Positions 20,160 to 28,682 of a stretch of DNA of 64,000 nucleotides are shown one piece after another. The stretch is from Myxococcales bacterium (GTDB taxonomy: Bacteria > Myxococcota_A > Polyangia > Polyangiales > Polyangiaceae), in assembly GCA_016191785.1 (NCBI GenBank), contig JACPVJ010000196.1:32053-96052 (forward strand), read 5' to 3'. The position numbers and the translations under genes were made by a program. The number at the start of each line of letters is the position of its first letter. Position 1 is the first letter of the stretch. The notes beneath the pieces were generated by a model. The model was given only the letters and a program-made list of their open reading frames with translations. It was not told the DNA's origin and made no database searches.

Positions 20160-21067
20160 TGGCCCGCGCGGGTTGGCTGCTCGGCCTCAGTTTCGTCGCG
20201 ACCGTCGGCTGCCAGAAGGTCTGGGGCTTCGAGGATTTCGAGGAAGGCGCGGCCGGCGCGACCGGCAGCGGCGGCACCAGCGGCAGCGGCGCGACCGGTG
20301 GCGGTGGGGCAACCGGCGGCACCAGCGGCAGCGGCGGCAGCGCGGGGGCCGGCCCGTGCATGAACGCCAGCGCACCGGCCGGAATGATCGGAGTGCGATC
20401 TCCCAATGGCGTGTGCTTCTGGATCGATCCCTACGAGGTCAAGCACTCGGAGTACGAGCAGATCCTGAAGACGACGATCACGCCGCCGAGCGGGTGTGAG
20501 TGGAACTCGAGCATGGGCGCGCCGCAGAAGAAGAACACCACCGTTTCGTGCCTGGGGCCCGGCGAATGGGCCGACGCGGGCGCCGACGCCGCTGTACCCC
20601 CGAGCGACGCCCCGGTGACCTGCGTCGACTGGTGTGACGCGCAGATGTTCTGCAAGCACGCTGGGAAGACGCTGTGCCCCGCCGGCAGCACCAAGTCGGC
20701 CGACGAGGGCGCGTGGTACGACGCCTGCTCGTCCAACGACGCGAACGACTATCCCTACTCGGACCAACACCAGACCGGCTACTGCAACGACAGCACGCAC
20801 TCGGCCAAGGCGCTGGTCGGCGCCGGCACCATGAAAGAGTGCAAGACGCCGGCCGGGGTCTTCGACATGACCGGCAACGCCCGCGAATGGGTCGACGCCT
20901 GCACCGGCAGCTCGCAGACCAGCGAGTGCGCCACGCGCGGCGGCAGCTACGCCGACGATTCGGGCTCGGCCAGGTGCAAGGGCAACACCCAGACGGCGAA
21001 GGAGCTCGGTCTGCCGACGCTGGGCTTCAGGTGTTGTTGGCTGCCGCCGTCGGGCGACGGGGGTTGA
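20159..21067 (+). CDS. SUMF1/FGE-sulfatase-domain lipoprotein
   Basis: The start overlaps the previous stop by one base (TGATG), implying coupled translation. The 302-residue product has a lipobox at Cys-18 (ATVGC) and a Gly/Ser/Thr-rich linker at about 30-65. It then shows a formylglycine-generating-enzyme-like fold: VCFWIDPYEV, PVTCVDWCDAQMFC, GVFDMTGNAREWVD, RGGSYADD and a final GFRCC. Many bacterial SUMF1 domains are not true FGEs but ligand-binding or effector domains, and I cannot confirm the copper-binding cysteine pair. Its fixed position in a kinase operon suggests a shared envelope signalling role. Confidence 0.8.
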   Translation: MARAGWLLGLSFVATVGCQKVWGFEDFEEGAAGATGSGGTSGSGATGGGGATGGTSGSGGSAGAGPCMNASAPAGMIGVRSPNGVCFWIDPYEVKHSEYEQILKTTITPPSGCEWNSSMGAPQKKNTTVSCLGPGEWADAGADAAVPPSDAPVTCVDWCDAQMFCKHAGKTLCPAGSTKSADEGAWYDACSSNDANDYPYSDQHQTGYCNDSTHSAKALVGAGTMKECKTPAGVFDMTGNAREWVDACTGSSQTSECATRGGSYADDSGSARCKGNTQTAKELGLPTLGFRCCWLPPSGDGG

Positions 21068-21086
21068 GGCGGCGGCGGGACGACCG

Positions 21087-22706
21087 ATGAAGCAGAAGCA
21101 ATTGCCGGCGCAGCTGCTGGCGCTCGCGCTCGCGGGGCTCGGCATACATGCCTGCTCCGAGGACGGCGACGGCAAGCGCGCGACGGGCGGAACGGGCGGC
21201 GCAACGGGTGGCAGCGGAGGCGGCACCGGAGGTGGCACTGACGCAAGCAGCGGGAGCGGGGGCGGGGGTGCAGCCGGCAGCGGCGGGAGTGCCGGAAGCG
21301 CAGGCGGGGGAGCCTCAGGCGGAGCCGCGGGCGGGGCCGCAGACGCCTCGGTGCCGGACGCGGACGCGGGCAGTGATTCTGGCAGCGATGCTGCCAACGA
21401 CGCCGATGCGGCCGCGTGCAAGATCGAGTGTGGCGCCACCGAGCTCTGCGATCTTGCCCATGCGGGTTTCGATGACGACTGCGACGGTGAGGTGGACGAG
21501 GGCTGCCCGTGTGTCGTGGGCACCGCCCAAGCATGCTTCAAGGGCGATCCGACGTACCGCGGCACATCGGGCTGCCACGATGGAGTGCAAGTGTGCTCTG
21601 CCCAGGCGACGTGGGGCCTCTGCGCCGGCGGGCTGCACGGCACGGACCAATGCTTCACGTCGCCGAGCCCCGCCGACTGCGCTCCCCTGACTGGTCTGCC
21701 GTTCGTTCCGGTGAAGCTCGCCGACGGGTCGAAAGGGTTCGGCGCCGACGCCGTGCCCGGCTCAGAGAGCTGGAGCGTCCAATGTCCACCGAGCTCGGCC
21801 CAGTGTCCTCAGCTGACGGGGCTCGACAAGTTTCAGCCCCTCGAGTCGGGGGAGTACACGGTGACCTATTCGAAGCTCGGCGCCGGCTCTCTGCCTGGCT
21901 CGTGCAAATACCCGCTCTTCGTGCGGGGCCCGGGGCTTCGGGTCGAGCTGAGCTGGGAACACAAGGCGACCGACGATGGTGCCGACCTCGACCTGCATCT
22001 CCATCAGCCCGGCGACTCGAAGCCGTGGGCGCTGGGTGTGGCCGCGGCTCAGGATTGCGGCTGGGGCAACTGCAGCATCAAGCAGCTGACTTCCACTTCC
22101 GCCGTGCCTTCCTGGTTCCCCGGTGCGCCGGCGGTGCCGCCGGCGCCGGTCGGGTGGTGGCTGGATCCGGTAGGGGAACAGAACACCTGCTATTACGCGC
22201 CGCAGGGGAAGGGCCAGGCGTGGAAGCAGAACGCAAAGGGCTGCCACAATCCGCGTCTCGATCTCGAACGGACGAGCTGCAAGTCCGACGTCAAAGACCC
22301 GGACAGTCTGGCCTTCTGCAGTCCAGAGAACGTCAACATAGACTTCCCGCCCATCGGCAAGTGGATGAGGATCGGCGTGCACTACCACTCGAACGGCGGC
22401 ATCGGGTACGATGTTCACCCTCGTGTGAAGGTCTTCTGCGACGGCGCTCTGCGGGCGGACCTCGGCCCCGATGGCTTCTACACGCCGGCGAAGCCCGTGA
22501 CCTTTGCTCCATCGGACGGGGCGAACACCGGCAGCGGAAATCGTTTCTGGCCGGTCGCAGACGTCGGCTTCGTGACCGAAGCGTGCGGATCCCGGCACTG
22601 CGTGGTGTCGCCCGTGTACGCTTCGGTAACCACGCGCGCTGCTTATTTCGCGACTGACATCGTCGCCGAATCCGCCTTCCTCCCCGCGTATCCACCCGGC
22701 CCTTGA
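21087..22706 (+). CDS. Lipoprotein with MopE-type metal-binding motif
   Basis: The 539-residue protein has a lipoprotein signal (Cys-23 after GLGIHA) and a long Gly/Ala/Ser-rich linker to about residue 105. A short module with GFDDDCDGEVDEGCPC resembles the putative metal-binding motif of MopE-like proteins. The remaining 400 residues contain GADLDLHLHQPG, several His/Trp/Cys-rich stretches and a beta-rich end. Similar architectures occur in other myxobacterial secreted proteins of unknown function. It starts 19 bp after the SUMF1 gene and probably ends the kinase operon. Confidence 0.7.
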   Translation: MKQKQLPAQLLALALAGLGIHACSEDGDGKRATGGTGGATGGSGGGTGGGTDASSGSGGGGAAGSGGSAGSAGGGASGGAAGGAADASVPDADAGSDSGSDAANDADAAACKIECGATELCDLAHAGFDDDCDGEVDEGCPCVVGTAQACFKGDPTYRGTSGCHDGVQVCSAQATWGLCAGGLHGTDQCFTSPSPADCAPLTGLPFVPVKLADGSKGFGADAVPGSESWSVQCPPSSAQCPQLTGLDKFQPLESGEYTVTYSKLGAGSLPGSCKYPLFVRGPGLRVELSWEHKATDDGADLDLHLHQPGDSKPWALGVAAAQDCGWGNCSIKQLTSTSAVPSWFPGAPAVPPAPVGWWLDPVGEQNTCYYAPQGKGQAWKQNAKGCHNPRLDLERTSCKSDVKDPDSLAFCSPENVNIDFPPIGKWMRIGVHYHSNGGIGYDVHPRVKVFCDGALRADLGPDGFYTPAKPVTFAPSDGANTGSGNRFWPVADVGFVTEACGSRHCVVSPVYASVTTRAAYFATDIVAESAFLPAYPPGP

Positions 22707-22810
22707 CCGCCTTGTCCGGGCATTTCCCTTCCGCCTCGCCGCGACCGCAAAAACCCGAAGAAAAGGGCTGACGGCCCCCGACTCGGGGAGTTACCCTCCG
22801 CGCCCGTTTC

Positions 22811-22839
22811 GGCCCCGCCCCGCCCCCCCGGCGGGGGCC
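22811..22839 (+). promoter_or_regulatory. Strong GC hairpin just upstream of nuoJ
   Basis: GGCCCCGCC at 22811-22819 can pair with GGCGGGGGCC at 22830-22839 with one bulged G. The hairpin ends 9 nt before the nuoJ start codon, and no clean Shine-Dalgarno sequence is visible there. It could affect nuoJ translation or act as a terminator-like structure for the preceding operon, although no T-run follows. Confidence 0.4.
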
Positions 22840-22848
22840 GCCCCGGTC

Positions 22849-23391
22849 ATGGACCCCATCGCCTTCGGCATCGTCGCCGCCTGCCTCCTCCTGGCGGCGC
22901 TGTTCGTGGTGACCAGCAAGAACCTGGTCCACGCGGTGCTGTGGCTCGCGCTCACCCTGGCCACCACCGCGGTGCTGTTCGTGCTCTTGCAGGCGCCGTT
23001 CCTGGCCGGCATCCAGATCTTGCTCTACACCGGCGGCGTCATCACCCTGATGCTCTTCGGGGTGATGCTGACCCGCCGGCACGAGCGGGTCTTCATCGAG
23101 AACGAGACCGCGCCCCGCCGGCGCGTTCCGGCCCTCTTGGCGGCGTCGGTCCTGTTCGGGGTGATCGCCTCGGCCACGTACCGCACGCCGGGCTTGCCCG
23201 CCGGCCCCGGGCGCACCGTCCCTGCCGACGAGATCGGCAGGTCGTTCTTGGGGGAGCACCTGCTCGCCTTCGAGGTGCTGAGCGTCCTCTTGCTGATCGC
23301 CATGATCGGCGCCATCGTGCTGGCGCGCAAAGCCGACTTCGGAAAAGAGCAGAGCCGGGTGATCCCGGTTCGGGGCGAGAAGGCCACGTGA
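22849..23391 (+). CDS. nuoJ: NADH-quinone oxidoreductase subunit J
   Basis: The 180-residue product is the small antiporter-adjacent membrane subunit of complex I. Five hydrophobic helices are visible, with the family-like stretch LVHAVLWLALTLATTAVLF and the conserved YTGGVITLMLFGVML helix. It lies in the inner membrane and helps connect quinone reduction to the proton-pumping arm. The gene is the first of nuoJKLMN here and its TGA overlaps the nuoK ATG by one base. The rest of the complex I genes (nuoA-I) are not upstream; lipoprotein genes are. Confidence 0.9.
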   Translation: MDPIAFGIVAACLLLAALFVVTSKNLVHAVLWLALTLATTAVLFVLLQAPFLAGIQILLYTGGVITLMLFGVMLTRRHERVFIENETAPRRRVPALLAASVLFGVIASATYRTPGLPAGPGRTVPADEIGRSFLGEHLLAFEVLSVLLLIAMIGAIVLARKADFGKEQSRVIPVRGEKAT

Positions 23392-23690
23392 TGTCGCTCC
23401 AGCCCTTGCTCTTGCTCTCGGCCGCGCTCTTCTGCGTGGGCATCTACGGCGTGGTCTCGCGCCGCAACGCCGTGGGCATCTTGCTCAGCGTCGAGCTGAT
23501 GATGAACGCCGTGAACATCAACCTGGTGGGCTTCGCGCACTACCACGCGAGCCACGTGGGTCAGGTCTTCGCCGTGTTCTCCATCGCCCTCACCGTGGCC
23601 GAGGTGGTCGTAGGGCTGGCCCTGGTCATCTTGCTCTCCCGCGCGCGCAAGGACATCGCGGTGGACAGCGCCGAGGCACTCCGCGGGTAG
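23391..23690 (+). CDS. nuoK: NADH-quinone oxidoreductase subunit K
   Basis: The product has 99 residues, the usual NuoK length, with three membrane helices. Membrane-embedded acidic residues are visible in LLSVELMMNAVNINLVG and ALTVAEVVVGLAL, matching the conserved glutamates needed for proton pumping. The ATG at 23391 shares its A with the nuoJ stop (TGATG). A longer open frame upstream of this start is out of frame with nuoJ and is not used. Confidence 0.93.
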   Translation: MSLQPLLLLSAALFCVGIYGVVSRRNAVGILLSVELMMNAVNINLVGFAHYHASHVGQVFAVFSIALTVAEVVVGLALVILLSRARKDIAVDSAEALRG

Positions 23691-23694
23691 CGTG

Positions 23695-25518
23695 ATGATC
23701 TTCGGCCTTCCTCCCCTGACCTGGGCGCTGATCGCGCTCTTTGCACCGGCGGCGGCGGCGCTCGTGATCGGCGTCGTGGCGCCGCTGCGCAAGCAGGGCA
23801 AGCCGGCAGCGTACCTCGCCGTGGGCGTGGCTGCGTTGTCGCTCTTCGCCGCCATCGCGCTCTTGGTCCGCCAGCTCGGCGCCCCGGGCCAGGTGCTGGT
23901 CGCCACCACCCGCTGGCTGCCGTCTTCGGGGCAGACCCTCGCCGAGATCGGCGTCCGGCTCGACGGCATCAGCGTGCCCATGCTGCTGGTGGTCACGCTG
24001 GTGGCCGCCTGCGTTCAGGTCTTCTCGCTGGGCTACATGGCGGACGAGCCGCCGCCCGCCTTCGGTCGCTACTTCGGTTACCACTCGCTGTTCATCTTCA
24101 GCATGAACACGCTGGTCCTGGCGCCCAACGTGCTGCAGCTCTTCGCGGGGTGGGAGCTCGTGGGCCTGACCAGCTACCTCTTGATCGGGTTCTACTGGCA
24201 GAAGCCCAGCGCCGCCCGCGCCGCGGTGAAGGCGTTCTGGACCACCAAGCTCGCCGACATGGGCTTCGTTGCAGGGGTGGTGCTCCTGTTCGTGGCGACC
24301 GGCGGCTTCGGCTGGACGGCGCCCAGCGACCCCAAGCTGCACATGTGGATCGGCCTCGGGCTGTTCCTGGCGGTGATGGGCAAGAGCGCGCAGTTCCCGC
24401 TCCACGTCTGGCTGCCCGACGCGATGGAGGGTCCGACGCCGGTCAGCGCTCTCTTGCACGCGGCCACGATGGTCGCCGCCGGCGTGTACCTGATCGTGCG
24501 CGCGAACCCGCTCTTCCAGGCGGTCGAGGTGCGCGAGCTCATGACCTGGCTGGGGGCGTTCACCGCCCTGTTCGCGGCCACCATCGCGGTGGTGCAGACC
24601 GACATCAAGAAGGTGCTCGCGTACTCCACCTGCTCGCAGCTCGGCTACATGGTGAGCGCGCTCGGCGCCGGGTCGCTGATGGGCGGGTATTTCCACCTGA
24701 CCACCCACGCGGCCTTCAAGGCGCTGCTCTTCCTGGGAGCGGGCAGCGTGATCCACGCCGTGCACTCCAACGAGCTCGGCGACATGGGCTACCTCTGGCC
24801 GAAGATGAAGGTCACCGCGCTCACCTTCATCGTCGGGGCGCTGGCGCTGGCCGGGGTGCCCGGGCTCGCTGGGTTCTTCAGCAAAGATCTGATCCTCGAG
24901 GCCTTGTACGAAAAGCAGCTCTGGGGGCCCCTCGGCATGTTGATGGCCGCCGCCTTCTTGACCGCGTTCTACATGGGGCGCGTGGTGTTCTTGGCCTTCT
25001 TCGGCAAGCGCACCAAGAAGACCGAGCGCGCCCACGAGAGCGGACCGACCATGGTCGCGCCGCTGATCTTGCTCGCGGCCGTGGCGGCGTCGGCCGGCTA
25101 CTTCGGCAAGAGCCTCGCGAAGATGTACGGCACCGCGTATCACTTCCACCTGGGCGCCGTCGGCGGCGTCGCGACCGCGCTCGGTCTGGGCGGCCTCTTG
25201 CTCGCGTACCTGGTGTACGGCAAGGGCTCGGTGCCCGAGTCCAGCTTCGCGTTCCTGGCGCCGGTGGGGCGGCTCGCGCGCTCGGGGGCGGTGGACAAGC
25301 TCTACCTGTTCGGCTTCCAGAAGGTCGCGCTCGGGCTCGCCGGAGCCATCGGCTGGTTCGATCGCTACGTGGTCGACGGCCTGATCAACCTCCTCGGCTG
25401 GGCCACCATCATGGGCGGCCGCCGGGTGCGAAAGCTCCAGACCGGGAACGTCTCGGACTACGTCTACGCGGTGATTGCCGGCGCCGTGGTGCTCGCCACC
25501 TGGGGGATCCTCCGATGA
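23695..25518 (+). CDS. nuoL: NADH-quinone oxidoreductase subunit L
   Basis: The 607-residue product is the distal antiporter-like proton-pumping subunit of complex I. Family motifs include GWELVGLTSYLLIGF, TTKLADMGF, WLPDAMEGPTPVSALLHAAT, KKVLAYSTCSQLGYM and LAGVPGLAGFFSKD. The C terminus carries the lateral-helix region ending in a final membrane anchor. A GTG one codon upstream (23692) is an alternative start. The stop overlaps nuoM. Confidence 0.95.
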   Translation: MIFGLPPLTWALIALFAPAAAALVIGVVAPLRKQGKPAAYLAVGVAALSLFAAIALLVRQLGAPGQVLVATTRWLPSSGQTLAEIGVRLDGISVPMLLVVTLVAACVQVFSLGYMADEPPPAFGRYFGYHSLFIFSMNTLVLAPNVLQLFAGWELVGLTSYLLIGFYWQKPSAARAAVKAFWTTKLADMGFVAGVVLLFVATGGFGWTAPSDPKLHMWIGLGLFLAVMGKSAQFPLHVWLPDAMEGPTPVSALLHAATMVAAGVYLIVRANPLFQAVEVRELMTWLGAFTALFAATIAVVQTDIKKVLAYSTCSQLGYMVSALGAGSLMGGYFHLTTHAAFKALLFLGAGSVIHAVHSNELGDMGYLWPKMKVTALTFIVGALALAGVPGLAGFFSKDLILEALYEKQLWGPLGMLMAAAFLTAFYMGRVVFLAFFGKRTKKTERAHESGPTMVAPLILLAAVAASAGYFGKSLAKMYGTAYHFHLGAVGGVATALGLGGLLLAYLVYGKGSVPESSFAFLAPVGRLARSGAVDKLYLFGFQKVALGLAGAIGWFDRYVVDGLINLLGWATIMGGRRVRKLQTGNVSDYVYAVIAGAVVLATWGILR

Positions 25519-27086
25519 TGGGCGTGCCGCTGCTCAGCCTGATCGTGGCGGCGCCCTTCGTGGCGGCGGTGCTCTTGTTCGTCATCCCCGACGCGCAGCG
25601 CGCCCTGGTGCGCTGGGTCTCGCTGATCGGCGCGGCCGTGGCCCTGGCGGGCAGCGTGCAGGTGGCGCGGCTGTACGACCTGGGCAAGGGCGGGCTGCAG
25701 CTGGCCGAGCGTTACCCGCTGGTGCCCAGCCTGGGCATCGAGCTCAGCCTGGCGGTGGACGGCTGGGGGGTGTCGCTGCTCTTGCTCACCGGCATCATCA
25801 TCTTCGCCGGAGTCTTGGCCAGCTGGACCCTGAAAGAGCGCGGCAAAGAGTTCTTCGTCTTCTTGCTGGTGCTGGTGGCCGGGGTGTTCGGCGTGTTCGT
25901 GGCGCAGGACCTGTTCGTGTTCTTCCTGTTCTACGAGATCGCCGTCTTGCCGATGTACCTGCTCATCGGCATCTGGGGCTCGAGCCACGCGGTGACCGAG
26001 GCTGGGCCCTTCCGCTTCGTGTGGAAGCTGCTCGACATCGGCGGCCGCGAGTACGCCGCGATGAAGCTCACGCTCATGCTGCTGGTGGGCTCGGCCTTCA
26101 TCCTGGTGGCGATCTTCGCGATGTACGTGGCAGCGGGCGCTCGCACCTTCGACATGCAGGTGCTGGGCAGCCATCCCTACAGCCGCGACCTGCAACTCTG
26201 GGCCTTCCCGTTCTTGTGGCTGGGCTTCGGCTCCCTGGGCGGCGTGTTCCCGTTCCACACCTGGTCGCCGGACGGCCACGCCTCGGCCCCCACCGCCGTC
26301 TCGATGCTGCACGCGGGCGTGCTGATGAAGCTCGGCGCCTTCGGCGTGATGCGCGTGGGCATGGTCATGCTGCCCGAGGGTGCAGAGGTCTGGGCGCCCT
26401 GGGTCGGCGGCGTGGCGGTGATCAACGTGGTCTACGGCGCGCTCAGCGCCATGAGCCAGAAGGACCTCAAGTACATCATCGCGTACTCGTCGGTCAGCCA
26501 CATGGGCATCGTGATGCTGGGCGCCGCCACGCTCACGCCCAACGGCTGGAACGGCGCCATCTACCAGATGTTCGCCCACGGCATCATGACCGGGCTGTTC
26601 TTCGCGCTGGTCGGCCTGGTCTACGAGCGCGCCCACTCGCGCCACGTGCCGGGGATGGGCGGGTTCGCCAAGACCATGCCGGTGGTGGCCGTGTTCTTCA
26701 CCCTGGCCGGCCTGTCGTCGCTGGGCCTGCCGGGCACCGCGGGCTTCGTGGCCGAGATGCTGGTGTTCATCGGCGCCTGGCAGAGCGCCCACTGGTGGTG
26801 GGCGCTGCCCGGCATCCTGGGCGCGTTCATCACCGCGGTGTACGTGCTGCGCGCCGTGCGTCAGATCTTCTGGGGTCCGGGTCCGAGCGAGAAGTTCCAC
26901 GACCTGTCGGACGCCACCCGGACCGAGTGGGGCGCGCCCATCATCCTCGGGACCTGCATCGTGGTCTTCGGCTGCTACCCGGTGATCGTGCTCGACTTCA
27001 TCGACAAGGCCACGCCCGGGTACCTGCAGCAGGCCAAGGGCACGCTCCGCCTCTTGGCCGCCGCTCCGCCGCGAGGTGAGCGATGA
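25515..27086 (+). CDS. nuoM: NADH-quinone oxidoreductase subunit M
   Basis: The 523-residue product is an antiporter-like complex I subunit. It shows FFLFYEIAVLPMYLLIGIWG, FPFHTWSPDGHASAPTAVSM, LKYIIAYSSVSHMG and GLPGTAGFVAE, all typical of NuoM. The ATG at 25515 overlaps the nuoL stop as ATGA; a second ATG at 25518 is possible. The open frame continues far upstream through nuoL, but that part is only a shadow of nuoL. Confidence 0.94.
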   Translation: MMGVPLLSLIVAAPFVAAVLLFVIPDAQRALVRWVSLIGAAVALAGSVQVARLYDLGKGGLQLAERYPLVPSLGIELSLAVDGWGVSLLLLTGIIIFAGVLASWTLKERGKEFFVFLLVLVAGVFGVFVAQDLFVFFLFYEIAVLPMYLLIGIWGSSHAVTEAGPFRFVWKLLDIGGREYAAMKLTLMLLVGSAFILVAIFAMYVAAGARTFDMQVLGSHPYSRDLQLWAFPFLWLGFGSLGGVFPFHTWSPDGHASAPTAVSMLHAGVLMKLGAFGVMRVGMVMLPEGAEVWAPWVGGVAVINVVYGALSAMSQKDLKYIIAYSSVSHMGIVMLGAATLTPNGWNGAIYQMFAHGIMTGLFFALVGLVYERAHSRHVPGMGGFAKTMPVVAVFFTLAGLSSLGLPGTAGFVAEMLVFIGAWQSAHWWWALPGILGAFITAVYVLRAVRQIFWGPGPSEKFHDLSDATRTEWGAPIILGTCIVVFGCYPVIVLDFIDKATPGYLQQAKGTLRLLAAAPPRGER

Positions 27087-28546
27087 ACGTCACCCTCGCC
27101 GACCTCTTGCCGCTCAGCCTCGACCTGGCGCTGTGCGCCGGCATCTTGCTCACCTTCCTGGCCGACCTGTTCTCGGGGCCCAAGCCCAACCGCGCCATCG
27201 GCGTGATCGCGGTCGCCACCTTTGCCGGGGCGCTGATCGCTTCCTTCCAGATGGATCTCAGCGGCAGTGCTTTCGGCGGCGTGTACGTCGGCGACCACTG
27301 GACGCTGTTCTTCAAGCGCGCGTTCCTGGCCGCCGGGCTGCTCACCACGCTCGGCAGCATGGACCACGTGGCCCGTCGGCAGCCCCACCGCCAGGGTGAG
27401 TACTACCTGCTGCTCATGTGCAGCGTGCTCGGGATGACGCTCTTGCCCGGCGCCCGGGATCTGGTGCTGCTGATCGTCGCCTTCGAGCTGATGGGGTTGC
27501 CGCTGTTCGTGCTGGCGGCCTTCGCCAAGACCGAAGATCCGAAGGGCGTCGGCAAAGACGGCCCCGAGGCGGCGCTGAAGCTCTACCTGGTGGGCGCGGT
27601 GAGCGCGGCCATCACTCTGTTCGGCATGTCGTTCGTGTATGGCATGACCGGCGCGACCCGCATCGAGGCCATCGCGCAGGCGCCGGTGACCCCGCTGTTC
27701 GTGCTGGGGGTGATGCTGGTGCTCGCGGGCATGGCCTTCAAGATCGGCGTCGTGCCCTTCCACATGTGGGTGCCCGATACCTACCAGGGCGCGCCCACCC
27801 CCTTCGTGGCCTTCCTCTCGGTGGCGCCCAAGCTGGCCGGGTTCGCGGCCCTGGCCACCCTGTTTCACCACGGCTTCGATCAGGTGCGGAGCGAGTGGCA
27901 GCCCCTGCTCTTCGGGCTGTCGCTCGTGAGCATGGTGCTCGGAAACCTCTTGGCGGTGGTGCAGACCAACGTGAAGCGCATGCTCGCTTACTCGGGCATC
28001 GGCCACATCGGCTACATGCTGATGGCCTTCATCTCGGGCGCCGGGGGCACCACCATGCTGCTCTTTTACTTCGTGGCCTACCTGGTCACGAACATCGGCG
28101 CCTTCCAGGTGGTCGAGGCGGTCGAGCGAGAGACGGGTGACGCCTCGCTCGGCGCGTTCGCCGGCATGTGGAAGCGGTCGCCGCTGCTCGCCTTCGCGAT
28201 GCTGATCTTCCTGCTCTCGCTCGCGGGGATCCCGTTCGTGGTGGGCTTCTGGGCCAAGCTCTACGTGTTCATCGTGGCCTGGCACAGCGGGCTCTACCTT
28301 CTGGTGATCTTGGGCGCCGTGCTCGCGGTGGTGGGCCTCTTCTACTACATGCAGATCGCTCGCTCGATGTACATGCTGGCGCCCGCGCGCGAGGGCACGT
28401 TCCGTGCGCCGCCCACGCTGCTCGTCTCGGTGCTGCTCTGCTTGGCCGCGGTGGTGGCCATCGGCGCCTGGCCCGCTGCGGTGCTCGATGACGCGGGCAA
28501 GGCCACGCAGCCCTTCGTGTCGGCGCGCACCGCGACGTTGAAATAG
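27083..28546 (+). CDS. nuoN: NADH-quinone oxidoreductase subunit N
   Basis: The 487-residue product is the third antiporter-like complex I subunit. Motifs include YYLLLMCSVLGMTLL, FKIGVVPFHMWVPDTYQGAP, KRMLAYSGIGHIGYML and SLAGIPFVVGFWAKLYVF. The start overlaps the nuoM stop (ATGA), so nuoJ-K-L-M-N appear translationally coupled. It ends the complex I operon; a 136-bp gap follows. Confidence 0.94.
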   Translation: MNVTLADLLPLSLDLALCAGILLTFLADLFSGPKPNRAIGVIAVATFAGALIASFQMDLSGSAFGGVYVGDHWTLFFKRAFLAAGLLTTLGSMDHVARRQPHRQGEYYLLLMCSVLGMTLLPGARDLVLLIVAFELMGLPLFVLAAFAKTEDPKGVGKDGPEAALKLYLVGAVSAAITLFGMSFVYGMTGATRIEAIAQAPVTPLFVLGVMLVLAGMAFKIGVVPFHMWVPDTYQGAPTPFVAFLSVAPKLAGFAALATLFHHGFDQVRSEWQPLLFGLSLVSMVLGNLLAVVQTNVKRMLAYSGIGHIGYMLMAFISGAGGTTMLLFYFVAYLVTNIGAFQVVEAVERETGDASLGAFAGMWKRSPLLAFAMLIFLLSLAGIPFVVGFWAKLYVFIVAWHSGLYLLVILGAVLAVVGLFYYMQIARSMYMLAPAREGTFRAPPTLLVSVLLCLAAVVAIGAWPAAVLDDAGKATQPFVSARTATLK

Positions 28547-28682
28547 ATCTGCGTCGTTCGCGGGTGATCGGGGGTGCGCAGGTGCGCCACCGCGCGCCGC
28601 GTCGTAGTCACGGTTTTCGTGATGCAGCTGCGCTCACGGGTGCGCCTGTACGGCTGGGCCTTTTGCTGGTAAATGACGAGCA

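Noticed and set aside
24150..25514. Upstream extension of nuoM through nuoL
   Set aside because: The extension is out-of-frame nuoL sequence; NuoM-like sequence starts at the ATG at 25515.
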